This document shows positions 49,568 to 60,564 of a stretch of 64,000 nt of DNA, piece by piece; the first letter of the stretch is position 1; each line of letters begins with the position of its first letter. Source of the stretch: Limnanthes douglasii subsp. nivea. Lineage: Eukaryota; Streptophyta; Magnoliopsida; Brassicales; Limnanthaceae. Location: contig JAUPFV010000005.1 in NCBI GenBank assembly GCA_036936605.1, positions 236,373,770-236,437,769 of the forward strand. The letters run 5' to 3'. Made by a program: the position numbers and the translations under genes. Below the pieces are notes generated by a model, which was not told the origin of the DNA, did not search any database, and worked only from the letters and a program-made list of their open reading frames with translations.

Positions 49568-50289
49568 ATAAGTTTTTGTATCTATTTATTATTATTATTA
49601 TAAAAATAAAAATGTTAATGAATAAATGCAAAATCTAATTTCAAATATTTATTAAATATAAAATTTTATATTACATATATTAATATTTTTAGTGAAAATT
49701 TTATTTGGTGATTATTTAATATTTTTTTAATAAATTATTTTGAATAATTTGAATATTCAAATAAATAGTGATTGATACTGCTAATATTTATTAAATATTA
49801 AAAAATGTTTAATGTACCATATTAATTATTATCATTTATTATAATATATTAAAAATATTTACTAATATCGAGAATATATTAACTAAATAAAATTTAATAG
49901 TCAAACAAATTTTAAATATTACATTAAATATAATAGTGTTGATCAATTCAATATTATATTTTGCTACTAATAATACAATGTTAAATTGATTCTAATTAAT
50001 ATCAAAATTAAAATAAGTGAGATCTGCCTTTTTAAAATAACAATAATTTTTCAAAATGTAAAATAACAATAATTTTTCAAAATATTTTTTTTATGCTATG
50101 CTAATATTAATAAGATATATTTTTATACTAATAATAAAAAACGTTTATTGACAGAATTATATATCCCAACCAACCACCCCAGCTTCTCTTATTTGAATAC
50201 TCCAAGTCACAACTCCCGACATGATCACCACCACCCTCAAATGTTGTAACGACCCCCATTGCGCCATCATCACGACTATCAGAAGCTCG

Positions 50290-51165
50290 CTTGAAAAGTA
50301 TTTGCCGACCGAGCCGAGGTGCCATCTTCCTAGCCGAGCCGAGGTGACGTCTTCCTCCTAGCCGAGCCGTGGTGTCATCTTCCTCCTGGCCGAGCCGAGG
50401 TGCCATCTGCTTCCTAGCCGAGCCGAGGTGCCATCTTCCTAGTCGATTCGAGGTGCCATCTTCCTCCTAGCCGAGCCGATGTGCCATCTGCTTCCTAGCT
50501 GAGCCGAGGTGTCATCTGCTTCCTAGCCGAGCCAAGGTGCCATCTTCCTCATAGCCGAGCCAAGGTGCCATCTTCCCCCTAACCGAGCCGAGGTGCCATC
50601 TGCTTCCTAGCCAAGCCGAGTTTCCATCTGCTTCCTAGCCGAGCCGAGGTGTCATATGCTTCCTAGCCGAGCCGAGGCGTCGTCTGCTTCATCGCCGAGC
50701 CGAGTGATCGTCTGTTTCCTAGTCAAGCCGAGGGGTGCGGAGCCGATGGGTTGTCTGTTACCTAGCCGAGCCGAAGGGTGCCGAGCCGAGGTTGCGTTTG
50801 CTTCATCGTTGAGCCGAGGGATCGTCTGTTTCCTAGTCAAGTCGAGGGGTGCGGAGCCGATGGGTCGTATGTTACTTAGCCGAACCGAGCGGTGCCAAGC
50901 CGAGAGGTGCCGAGCCAAGGGGTGCCGAGCTGAAGGGTGCCGAGCCGAGGTTTTGTTTGCTTCATCGTCGAGCCGAGGGATCGTCTGTTTCCTAGTCAAT
51001 TCGAGGGGTGTGGAGCCGATGGGTCGTCTGTTACTTAGCCGAACCGAGGGGTGCCGAGCCGAAGGGTGCCGAGTCGAGGGGTGCCGAGCCGAGAGGTGCC
51101 GAGCCGAGGGGTGTTGAGCCGAGGGGTGCCGAGCCGAGGGTGCCGAGCCGATGGGTCTTGTGCTT
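50290..51165 (+). repeat. GC-rich CCGAGCCGAGG minisatellite
   Basis: Left part (50290-50686): ~28-30-bp units CCTAGCCGAGCCGAGGTGCC plus ATCTGCTT or ATCTTCCT. Right part: a longer unit beginning CTTCATCG..GAGCCGAG at 50687, 50801 and 50960, each with GATCGTCTGTTTCCTAGTC and GGAGCCGATGGGT, ending in 15-bp runs (GTGCCGAGCCGAGGG, 51040-51150). Strikingly GC-rich against AT-rich surroundings. Several frames stay open on both strands only because the unit lacks stops. Confidence 0.9.
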
Positions 51166-52552
51166 CCTCAACAATGGCATCTACATGTGCAGAGAGTCTC
51201 ACTTTCATCGCCATCCTTTTTTCTATCACCTTATGCTCCGCTCTCCACTCCTTCCACTCTCCAACACTCGAGAAAATATATTTCTTTTTAATTAGCATGA
51301 CATACATACGGAACGTCTACAACCGAAGCAAAGATCTTCTACCGTTGAAAGTTTGTCTCGAGTTTAAGAATTATTCTATCGTCGAGCCAAAATATCTTCA
51401 TCTCCATGTTAGAAAAGGCTACAAGCCAAAATAATCTCCATCTCCATGATAAAAAATGCTATAAGCCAAAATGATCTCCCTCTCCACAATAAAAAATGTT
51501 GAACACCAAATGATCTCCATCTTCGTGTGCTTGTTTATACTTATTTTCTGTAACTCCGCGGTAGGATCACTGACCACGCCTAAAGGGCTACGCAATGGGG
51601 CCATACTGTCCATATTTAGACATGATCTAATGATAAACGGGCTAATTGGCCACTCCCACTGGGCTATGTTAACGGGTCATACTGTGCTCAATACCACACT
51701 ACGGTATTATAAATGCGAACTACTTCAAGCCCACTGGGTTACACAATTGGCTGAACCGATCGCTCTGCAGACTTAACTATGGCTAATTTAATAGTCATAG
51801 TTACGCAATGAGCCCCACTGTGCTCGATCTTGCACAAATGTTTAAAGGTAAACAAGTAAAAAGTATAAAGACCCATATATATCTCCAACAAAATATTCTC
51901 CAGCGATCAATACAAAATATTCTTCAACAATAAGTAATGTATAGAAATACAAACCAGCAAAACAACAACATCGGCCACAAAAAATATAAAGTCTTTTCTC
52001 CATCACCAGGTCCACAACCTCTACAACATACATCCATATATAGTTTTTACTTCATCCTTCACCAAAAACTAAAGGGGGCTACACATCTATATCAACCTTA
52101 TCCAACAAAAAGCAAAGCATGTCGAAGAAACATGTAACATCCTAGCAGCCTACTAATTGTTAGTTGTACTCTATTCCTTTCGCAAAATATAGCCTTTTAT
52201 CCTCAAGGGAGGTTTCGTCCAGCAAAGGGTTTTAACGAGGCAGGAACAATTTAGTACGAATCAAGTTGGAGTCGTCTCCAACAAAATTTTGGCTAGGAAA
52301 ATTAATATATATAACCAAGCCTTATGAATTTTCAGAGTCTAGCTGACATGGCTGTCATAGTTTCTTCGACATGATCAGCGACGCCTTAGCCAAAAAGATA
52401 AACGAAGATAGAGCTACGACAACTGACAAAATAAAAACGAACAAGATCCCTCAAAAGCAAAGAAGATTATACTATCTAGATATTATATACGACTATTATA
52501 TAGTCCTTAAGTTTCGCTCCGCTCCAGCTCAAGGACTAGGGAGGACTCCTGA

Positions 52553-52862
52553 TGAGGCAATATTTTGTATAGAATATGCGGATAAAAATATAATTTATTT
52601 GTAATTTAATTAGGCTTTATTATTGTATATTTATTATTTATACTCAGTAACGAATATAAATAAATAAATAAATAGAAACGTCTACTTAATAAATAGAAAT
52701 AAATAAGGGAGACTAAATGTTACGTACAAGTCCTATAAATAGGATACGAACTCCATATGTAAAGTATCTAAAAATATATAAAGTAATACAACAAAAATTT
52801 TTTTTTCTACTTTTCTTTATATTTCTTTTTCTTTTTATATTTCAGAATAATTTAGGTAATTT
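52553..52862 (+). repeat. 3' LTR of the non-autonomous element
   Basis: About 310 bp, beginning TGAGGCAATATTTTG after the polypurine tract; includes an AAATAAATAAATAAATAG stretch absent from the left LTR. Confidence 0.7.
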
Positions 52863-53086
52863 GTTAGAGATTTTATCACTAACACTCCTGAATATTAATC
52901 TCATGTTATTTAACGTATTGACCATTTATATTTCCAGTTTTCTTCTTCCGTTTTGCAGGATCTCTGAGAATTTTGCAATATACTTGGTAGATTCTAATTT
53001 ATCGTCAAAGTGTATGCTTGTTGATCCGTCTTTAGATTTTCCTACAATCAGATATCAATAGTCTCTTTCATTAAATCTTAATAGCA

Positions 53087-53990
53087 ATGGAAAATCCACA
53101 AACAATAATATTCACAAATGTAAAAATTCTTGTAATACAAGACTCATCAAAACATCAGAAAGTTTATACAATGGATACTCAAATTACTACAAAGCCTTTT
53201 GTAGACTTGTTTAAACCAACTATCAAATACCAGGATTTCATTCCTACTGCTATACATCATAAAAGTGATCACATTTCACTTCAATTCACCAAACACAACA
53301 AAGATCAACTAATGACCATGTCAAGATTCACAGTAATAAGAAACATTATCTCAGGTATCTCAAATAAACATATTCTAACAAATTTTTTAAATGATCACAG
53401 GTTCACATGAGCGTATAATGCTTTGAACTGTTATGCACATCACATATTACTGGAATTTACAATGAAGAAAGACTTATGTAAACTTTGAAGCATAAATGTT
53501 TGGACTATTGGCCACACAATCATGAGAATACTTAAATGGACCATCTTTTAACCTGCAAGTTGAAAGTCATATCACTCTAGTCTGGATTAGAATTCCTAAA
53601 GTGCCAGAGTTTCTATTCAACGATTCTATTATCCAATCCATTGCAGATCTATAGGTCATCTTATCAAAACCTGGGTTCTTGAGAAAAATCAAGGTCTTTA
53701 CAACGCTTGTTATGCTTGGATAGAGCTCGATCTTACCAAGAATATATATCATAATGTTTGGGGTGGGCTTTTGTGATAAATAGGGATGTTGACTTGAGAT
53801 AAGCTATAAGAATCTCCCATAGTATTATCAACTTTGCAAACATCTTGGTCATGTTCATGATAAATGCAAGAAAGCTTCAACAACTAGTAAAGAATTAAAA
53901 GAAGATATGATCCCAAGATAAGATAAGCCTAAAGATCATAAAATACCAGAAAAAGGATTCCTAAAGTGATATCTATCGTTATTAAACCTT
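53087..53990 (+). pseudogene. LINE ORF1 remnant (DUF4283 and zinc knuckle)
   Basis: A first frame (53087-53410) starts MENPQTIIFTNVKILVI. A later frame gives LVWIRIPKVPEFLFNDSIIQ (about 53580-53640), a DUF4283-type signature (.VW.R.P.LP...), then YYQLCKHLGHVHDKCKKAST (about 53820-53880), a CCHC zinc knuckle. Plant L1 ORF1 proteins bind RNA with these modules. At least three stops or frameshifts. Confidence 0.75.
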
Positions 53991-54424
53991 CATTAGAGAT
54001 CAACAATGAGAATCGTGATAATGTTACCTCCCTTCAATCATCTCATAAATCGGCTGAAATCTCTCTTCAATAAACCGGAAAAAAGACTTGCAAAGTAACC
54101 TCTTCTCTGAGGAAACTCAAAATAATATTGTTCAGATAAACCCTCCAAGTAACGATGAAGAGGTTATTAAAGCTATAAAATCATTGGATTACGATTACAA
54201 TGTTTCTCCAACTACAGATGATGGAAATCTACAATTTGAGAATCATACTCCAAACCAAGACAATATAGGAAGCCTACCTTTAACTCCTATCCTCAAAATA
54301 AAATAAATTGAGACAAGCTTTCAATTTTTTTTAAAAAAAAATCTCAAACAAGCAATAAGCAAACAGAAATAAAAAAATCCCATGTTCATCAAGTTTATGC
54401 ATTCGTAGAACCCAAAAATTACTC

Positions 54425-57400
54425 TTAAAAGTGCATCATGATGAAGGTCCTCAATTGGAACATTTAGGGAATTGGTAATAAGGATTATGTTAGAAGGCTT
54501 AAATCCATTGTTCATAAAGAAAAAATTAAGTTCTTTATCATTCAGAATCCTTTATTAGTGTAAATAGGCAGGAGGTCGTGGCTACTAATCTTGGTTTCAA
54601 TCACTATGCTGCAAATATTACTAACAAAATATGGTGTTCTGGCAAGATTATCTGATGGTTAATGTTATAATTGATCATGCTCAATGCATCCATGTTGAAA
54701 TAAAGTATATTCAGATTTACAACATCTTCTCAGTTACTGCTGTATACACCAAATTTCAAATAATTAATACAATAGATCTTTGGGATACTCTCAGACATAT
54801 CTATGCTATTTCTAAAACTTGGTTGGTCATAGGTTATTTTAACGTTATACGTTCGCCGTCTGATAAGTTAGGTTTCTCTACCTTTTATAGCCAAAGCTCT
54901 GATGATTTTAATAAAAGGATTAAATATTGTTACCTAGAAAATAAAGGCTATGGGGGGAGACTAAATGAAAACATCTTGATAGATTTTTCTTCAATCAAGA
55001 TTCGTCCGAATTTTTTCTAATGAAACTAAGTGATCCATATGGCTCGTTCTTGCTCAGATTATACTTCATTATGTATTAATATTGTTAAAGACAAAGTCAA
55101 GCACAAGATTAGTTATAAATTTATGAATATGTGGACTCTTGACAAAGACTTCATCAAGCTAGTTGATTCCAACTGGAATATGTCTATGGATGGCTACTCT
55201 ATGTATATATTTTGGAATAAAATCAAAATACTCAAGACTGTTCTTAAAGATAAAAACAAAAATCATATTGGAAATATATTTGACAAAGTTCTATTTACTG
55301 AAGATGTTGTCAAAGATTGTGAACCCAAATTCTTTTCCTCTAATATTATTGAATACAAGAAAATACTAGCTAAAACTTCTGTTGAAAATCTGATGGCCCT
55401 AACTATGGCCCTAACTATACAAGAAAATGCTATGCTAGTTGGCTCAAGGATGGAGATAGAAATACCAAAGTCTATTATAATTTCGTAAATAAAAAAAAAA
55501 GAAGAAATAGCAGAATCAACAGCATTAAAGAAAACAATCACTGGATTACAGATGAAAATCTTATTAACTTATGAGCTGAATATTATTTTAAGAAAATTTT
55601 TACTTCTTATCATTATCAATATATAAAAATTAATCATGCTAACATGAATGAAAATATATTCAATATTATACCTAGATGTACTAGTGATGTAGATAACAAC
55701 TTACTCTTAGCATCTCCTTCCGAAGCATAAATTTATAGCAACATTCAGATTCTCAAGCCTTCCAGTGCAGTAGGAATGTTGGAAATCATCAATAAATATT
55801 TCTTCAAAACTATGTCATCATCTATTCTTGGTCAAAACATCCCCAAAGGCAACATGGAAACAGGAATTTGCATCTAACCTAAATCATGTAATAATACAAT
55901 GGAGAGATTTTAAACCAATTATCTTGTGTACCAATCATGAATAAAGTAATGTCTAAGATTTTAAATAATAGACTATATAATATTCTTCCTAAGATCATTT
56001 CAGGAAGTGCAGGGAGGATACGTTAAAGATAGATCTATTCAAGATAACATCCTTCTAGCGAAGGAGCATATTCATGACTTTGGGAGAAAAACAAAGGCTG
56101 GTAACATTGTTATTAAATTTAATATGACCAAAGTGTTTGATAATATCTCACATTGCTTCATTGTTAAAGTCCTTCAATCGTTTAGTTTCAACCTTAGATT
56201 TACCAATTTAAACAGTAATTTAATAAAGTCAGTTTATATCTCTATAATTATGAATGGTAAAACCATTTGATTCTTTAAAACTAATAGGGGTATCAGAAAA
56301 AAGGATCCATTGTCCTCCAGTATGTTTATAATTGCTGAAGAAATTCGTAAAGGGGTCCCAATAAGCTCTATGAATCTAATAAAACTTTGATATATTCTTG
56401 TACAAGTAGTATTAACAGTTCTTGTCTCGCCTTTGACGATAATTTACTCATCTTCTCTAATGGTCTTGCCTCTTTAATGAATAATTTATGTAAAATTTTA
56501 CAGACTTACCAAGAAATTTCAAGTCAGACAATTAATAAGGACAAAACCAAAATCATGATATCATCCAATTTAACTCAAGACAATATCAATGCTCTAGAAA
56601 TTCAAACAATTTTCATTACCAGCTACCTCCATACGACTTATCTGGGAATCACTCTCAAGTCTAATAACAAAATCAGAAATTATGTATCTCTTCAAGACAA
56701 AATTAGAACCAAAATTGTTGAGTGAGAGGGAAATAAGTTATCTTATGATGGCAAACTTACTCTCATAAAATCTGTTTTTCTTTTTATTCATATGTACTGA
56801 ATTCAGAGTTGTTGGCTTCCTAAAACTATCGTTACTAAGATAGAAACAAATACTAAACAAATGATTATAATAATATTCACTGGTCTTTCTCGTTTACTAA
56901 TTGTAAATCTTTTTAGGAAGGTGGTCTTAATCTTAGAAAAATTAATGATATTCAAAAAAAAAATTCTTGTGAGTTGTGGTACAGATTTAGAAGAGAATAA
57001 ATGTCTCTGGGCTCAATTACTGCATAACATATATTGCAAAGACAAGCATCATCTCCAACTCAACTACACAAAGAAACATTCTCAAATATAGATAAGGTTT
57101 TACAACATCAAGAAGTATGCTGAAGGAAACATTAAATGGAAGTTGGGTAAAGGAAATCTAGATTTATTGCTTGATAATTGGTTTAGAAATCCCCATCTTA
57201 GTAAGTTAGAGTCTAATAATGCTCGGAATGTGAATAAGCTTACTTCATTAGTTATTTCTTCTAATATTGCCTTAATCTCTAAGATTTTTTGTTGATGATC
57301 AGGTGGATGACTTAATTCAATGGCAACACGCAAAGGATCACTCATTCAATATCAAGGAAACAATGCAGCATATAAGAGCCAACCACAACAAATCATCTTT

Positions 57401-58400
57401 ATTTGAAAAAATTGGAATCGAACAACACATAGGAAGTGTTCCTTTTTACTATGGACACTACTAAATAATATGCTTCATATTGACTCAATCATGCAGTCTA
57501 GACATATCGTATTAGTTTCTAAGTGTCAGCTTTGTCACAATTTAGAAAATCCTAATCACTTATTTGTATCTTGTAACTTTGTTTATAATATATGGAATTA
57601 TTTTGTAGATTTATAAAAGATTAAAATAAGAAAATTCATGTCAACAACTCAAATGATTGATGTTGGTTGTGGAAATATCCTACCAAGGCTCATGTCAACT
57701 CTATATTACCTGCAATCATCACCTAGGTAATTTGGCAGGCCAGGAATAAAGTTAAAATTAAAGGCAACTCTTTCTCTACAACCTCAACAATAAACTGCGT
57801 TAATCATATTATATCAAGTCTTGATCATGCTAACCTGGTTAATCTCAAACATTGAAATGACATTGAAAATGTTGCTTCTTCTTTGAATTTCTTTAATCAT
57901 CTTAAGAAATCCAGAAAAGTTTCTCATATCTCATGGATCTTCCTCAACTTGGCCAGTACAAGCGGAACACAGACACCTGATGTCTAGCTTCTGGTGAATC
58001 CAGTAGAGGTGCTATTATTCGTGCTCGTGCAAGTTACATTCTTCATGGTTATGGTAACCACTATGACAAGCTATCTCTAGCTAAAGTTGAAGCCATAGCC
58101 CTTCATGATGGTCTTCACATCTGCAAAATCAAAGGTTTATCAAAAATAAATATTAAAACTGCTTCAGAAATTTTAGTTTCTCTTTTATCATTTAGGTGAA
58201 TCTCCTCCATCTTTGGAGTTTATTCTTCCTAGAATTGGGTCTTTAATCTCTCTCTAAATAATTATTCATCAAATTTTCAGAGAACAAAACCAAACGGCCA
58301 ATTGGCTCGCTAAATGGACTTTGAAATGTAAGATCAAAATCGACCTTAATAATTTCCAGGCTCCCTCTCAATTAGAAACAATTACTAGACTTGAAAAGTA
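54425..58400 (+). pseudogene. LINE ORF2 remnant (endonuclease, reverse transcriptase, RNase H)
   Basis: Endonuclease start MKVLNWNI then a stop where Arg is expected (54440-54465); TWLVIGYFNVIRSPSDKLGF (about 54818) is the GDFN-type active-site region. Reverse transcriptase: GGYVKDRSIQDNILLAKEHI and VIKFNMTKVFDNISH (56007-56150), then CLAFDDNLLIFSNG (about 56425), where the usual FADD catalytic motif is altered to FDDN. INKDKTKIMISS follows. Zinc-binding region near 57510-57560 (SKCQLCHNLENPNHLFVSC). RNase H: AKVEAIALHDGLHICKIKGL (about 58083) and QTANWLAKW (about 58300). Many stops and shifts; not functional. Confidence 0.85.
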
Positions 58401-59597
58401 GGCTTCAGTTATATCAGATTTGAATAATCTGTTTTACTGCTCTAACTTACTCTCTTTCTAGTATCCTTCTCTTTTAAACATGTATTTTTATCAATATTCA
58501 AAGCAGATGCAACTTCAAGTTCTAATAACTTACATGCGTAAAGTTTCCTCTAGCGGTGATTCAATCTGGTGGTCTACAGGATCAGTCTCCTCTAATATAT
58601 TTCCATCTCCAAGGTCATCTACTTCTTCTATGATCAGTAGGCCAGAAAATCTAGATCTTCTCTATTTCATCTTCTAAATGATTCATATTTCAGCCAATGA
58701 GAGATCGAAGATAGGATGCTTGTTGATGTCAATTTCTTTTGTCTTAAATATCGCTCAATCACTTTTGTTTCTCTGTCGGCCACACATTTTATCAGACTTA
58801 TCTTAGGCATCATCCTAGACCAAGCTGTTATTGGTCTGATTTCGTTCATATTTACGCTAGAATCTTTGTGTCTCTTAATGCAGCAGGATTTCATTTGGTA
58901 AAGCTCTGACTATTCTTATATTACCTTACAATAGCCTTGGAGCTTATGCTTCATAATTTCCCAAGATTTCTAGCTCCTTAAATATAATTTGAGATATAAG
59001 AAGATGTAAAATAGAAAAGTTATCCATGGCAGAATTTTATCTCAGCTCGCTGAAGCAAAGGATTTGAAATGAGAAAGATGCAATCTATATTCTAAATATG
59101 AGGGTTCATCATTGACTATGGTTAAAATTTAATTTCAGGATGATAACTGAGCTCCAAGAGACTTTTCAGTCGATGATTCGGTATCTTCCTTCTCTGAATC
59201 CAATCTGGCTCCCAAAATTTATTATTGTCGCCTTAGGTTTAAATAACGATTCAATATTAGAATAAATTTCAAGAAGGTTGAAGATGTATCTTGATTCAAT
59301 AAGAGATTCAAATCGTTAGATGGATTATCTATGATTGGTGGGATTCAATTTAAATTTTGGCGTCATGAGGGAAATGATTTGCCAATTGAAAGAAAAATGA
59401 AGTAGGAAATAAAGCGTCAAGTAAAGTGGAAAATGAAGTGATAAATAAAGCGTCAAGTGAAATGAAAAATGAATTGGGAAATGAAAATCTAAGAGTCTAG
59501 TGGTCCTCTCCTTTAAAAGAAATTTATTTTAGTTGAGAGATTAATCTTTGGGATTGCGGTAGTTAATTATTGTGAATCAATCTTTTCACTTTTTTGG
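58401..59597 (+). other. LINE 3' region
   Basis: No conserved coding sequence. About 1.2 kb between the RNase H end and the MITE. CT-rich and AG-rich stretches, including a GAAATGAA-type imperfect repeat at 59390-59490. Confidence 0.5.
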
Positions 59598-60509
59598 TAG
59601 AGATGGCAATGCGTCGAGTTCGGACCGGGTTCAGACTGACTCGCTTGAACCTGCCGTTTCTTTTACTTGAACCCAAACCCGGTCCGGCCCGCTGCGCGTT
59701 TAATATTTTTGAGCCCGAGCCCGACCATCAAACAATATTTTTACTATTTGGATTTTTCGGTTCACGTATTTCAAAAGTGACTTTATTTTTAATTTATACG
59801 AAAATTAACATGTAACCTTTTTAAATCAAAACAAATATTCTTAAATAAACCATTAAATGTTACTTAGATAAAAAAAATATAAATCTGTATAAAACAAGCA
59901 ATCTAAAACATGTCTTCAACAATCTGAAATAAAATATTAAAATAAACATAAACATTTTTGAAATTTTTTCTAGGTTTTAATAGTATCATGAATCATTACT
60001 ACTATCACAATGTTTTCATCTTCATATTCATGTAAAAGTCATCAAAGAAAATTTGAGATATCAATATTAAATGTGGCATTATTTTCGGTGACAAACTTAA
60101 AACATATCATAATGCTAGATTAAATAATAAAGACTAGTGATAAATTTATATTAAAATAAATTAATAACTCTAAGAATTTAAATATTATTGATTAAGTTTA
60201 GTGGGAGAATCTGATTATTAAATATATGATCGAAAATAATATTTAGTGAAAGAATCTAATTAGTAATTATTAGAATTATAAAATTTATATATCATTGGAA
60301 ACAATATTTTTTTTATAATTATTAATTTGTTTTATATATTATTGTTATTATTTATATGTATACATTGTATACTTTATATTTTCGGACCGGGTCGGGTTGG
60401 ACAAACTAAAAACTCATACCTGGTCCGACCCACATACCTGCCATAATTTTCATTTCCGTATCAATCTATTATTAATTCGGACCAGCTCGAACCAACATTG
60501 TCATCCCTA
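59598..60509. mobile_element. hAT-type MITE (TAGGGATGACAATG ends) in LINE 3' region
   Basis: Ends TAGAGATGGCAATG and (inverted) TAGGGATGACAATG, with subterminal GACCGGGTTC / CGGACCGGGTCGGG motifs and a long AT-rich core; 912 bp. TAGGGATGGCAA-type ends are common in plant non-autonomous hAT elements. The 8-bp flanks (TTTTTTGG / CTTTTTAG) match only in part. No transposase. Confidence 0.75.
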
Positions 60510-60564
60510 CTTTTTAGTTTGTACTCTTTTAATCAATAAAATTTATTATTTTTTTTAAAAAAGG

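Larger units (their letters stand above)
49035..52862 (+). mobile_element. Non-autonomous LTR retrotransposon (Tat/gypsy-like LARD)
   Basis: Direct LTRs at 49035-49273 and 52553-52862 share TGAGGCAATATTTTGTATA, GGGAGACTAAATGT.ACGTAC and GAATAATTTAGGTAAT blocks; the right LTR has an extra ~60-bp AT segment. The first LTR is followed by TCTCCGTCTGTGGGAAAG, resembling the TTGGCGCCGTCTGTGGGAA junction common in plant gypsy elements. Before the right LTR is a polypurine tract GGACTAGGGAGGACTCCTGA, and farther upstream the phrases GGAGGTTTCGTCCAGCAAAG and GGGTTTTAACGAGGCAG, familiar from Tat-type 3' regions. The 3.3-kb interior has no gag or pol and instead carries GC-rich arrays, so it would depend on enzymes from another element. 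Confidence 0.75.
52880..60564 (+). mobile_element. L1-type LINE, decayed
   Basis: Plus strand: 5' region, ORF1, ORF2 with endonuclease, reverse transcriptase and RNase H, a long 3' region, and a TTTGTACTCTTTTAATCAAT / AAAATTTATT tail followed by poly-A-like sequence ending near 60564, typical of plant L1 3' ends. A hAT MITE (59598-60509) sits just before this tail. The 5' boundary next to the LTR at 52862 is approximate. Confidence 0.8.

Noticed and set aside
50128..51434. Several overlapping open frames on both strands (Arg/Ala/Pro/Glu-rich, up to 153 codons)
   Set aside because: They exist only because the CCGAGCCGAGG repeat contains no stop codons; they have no domain and end at the array borders.
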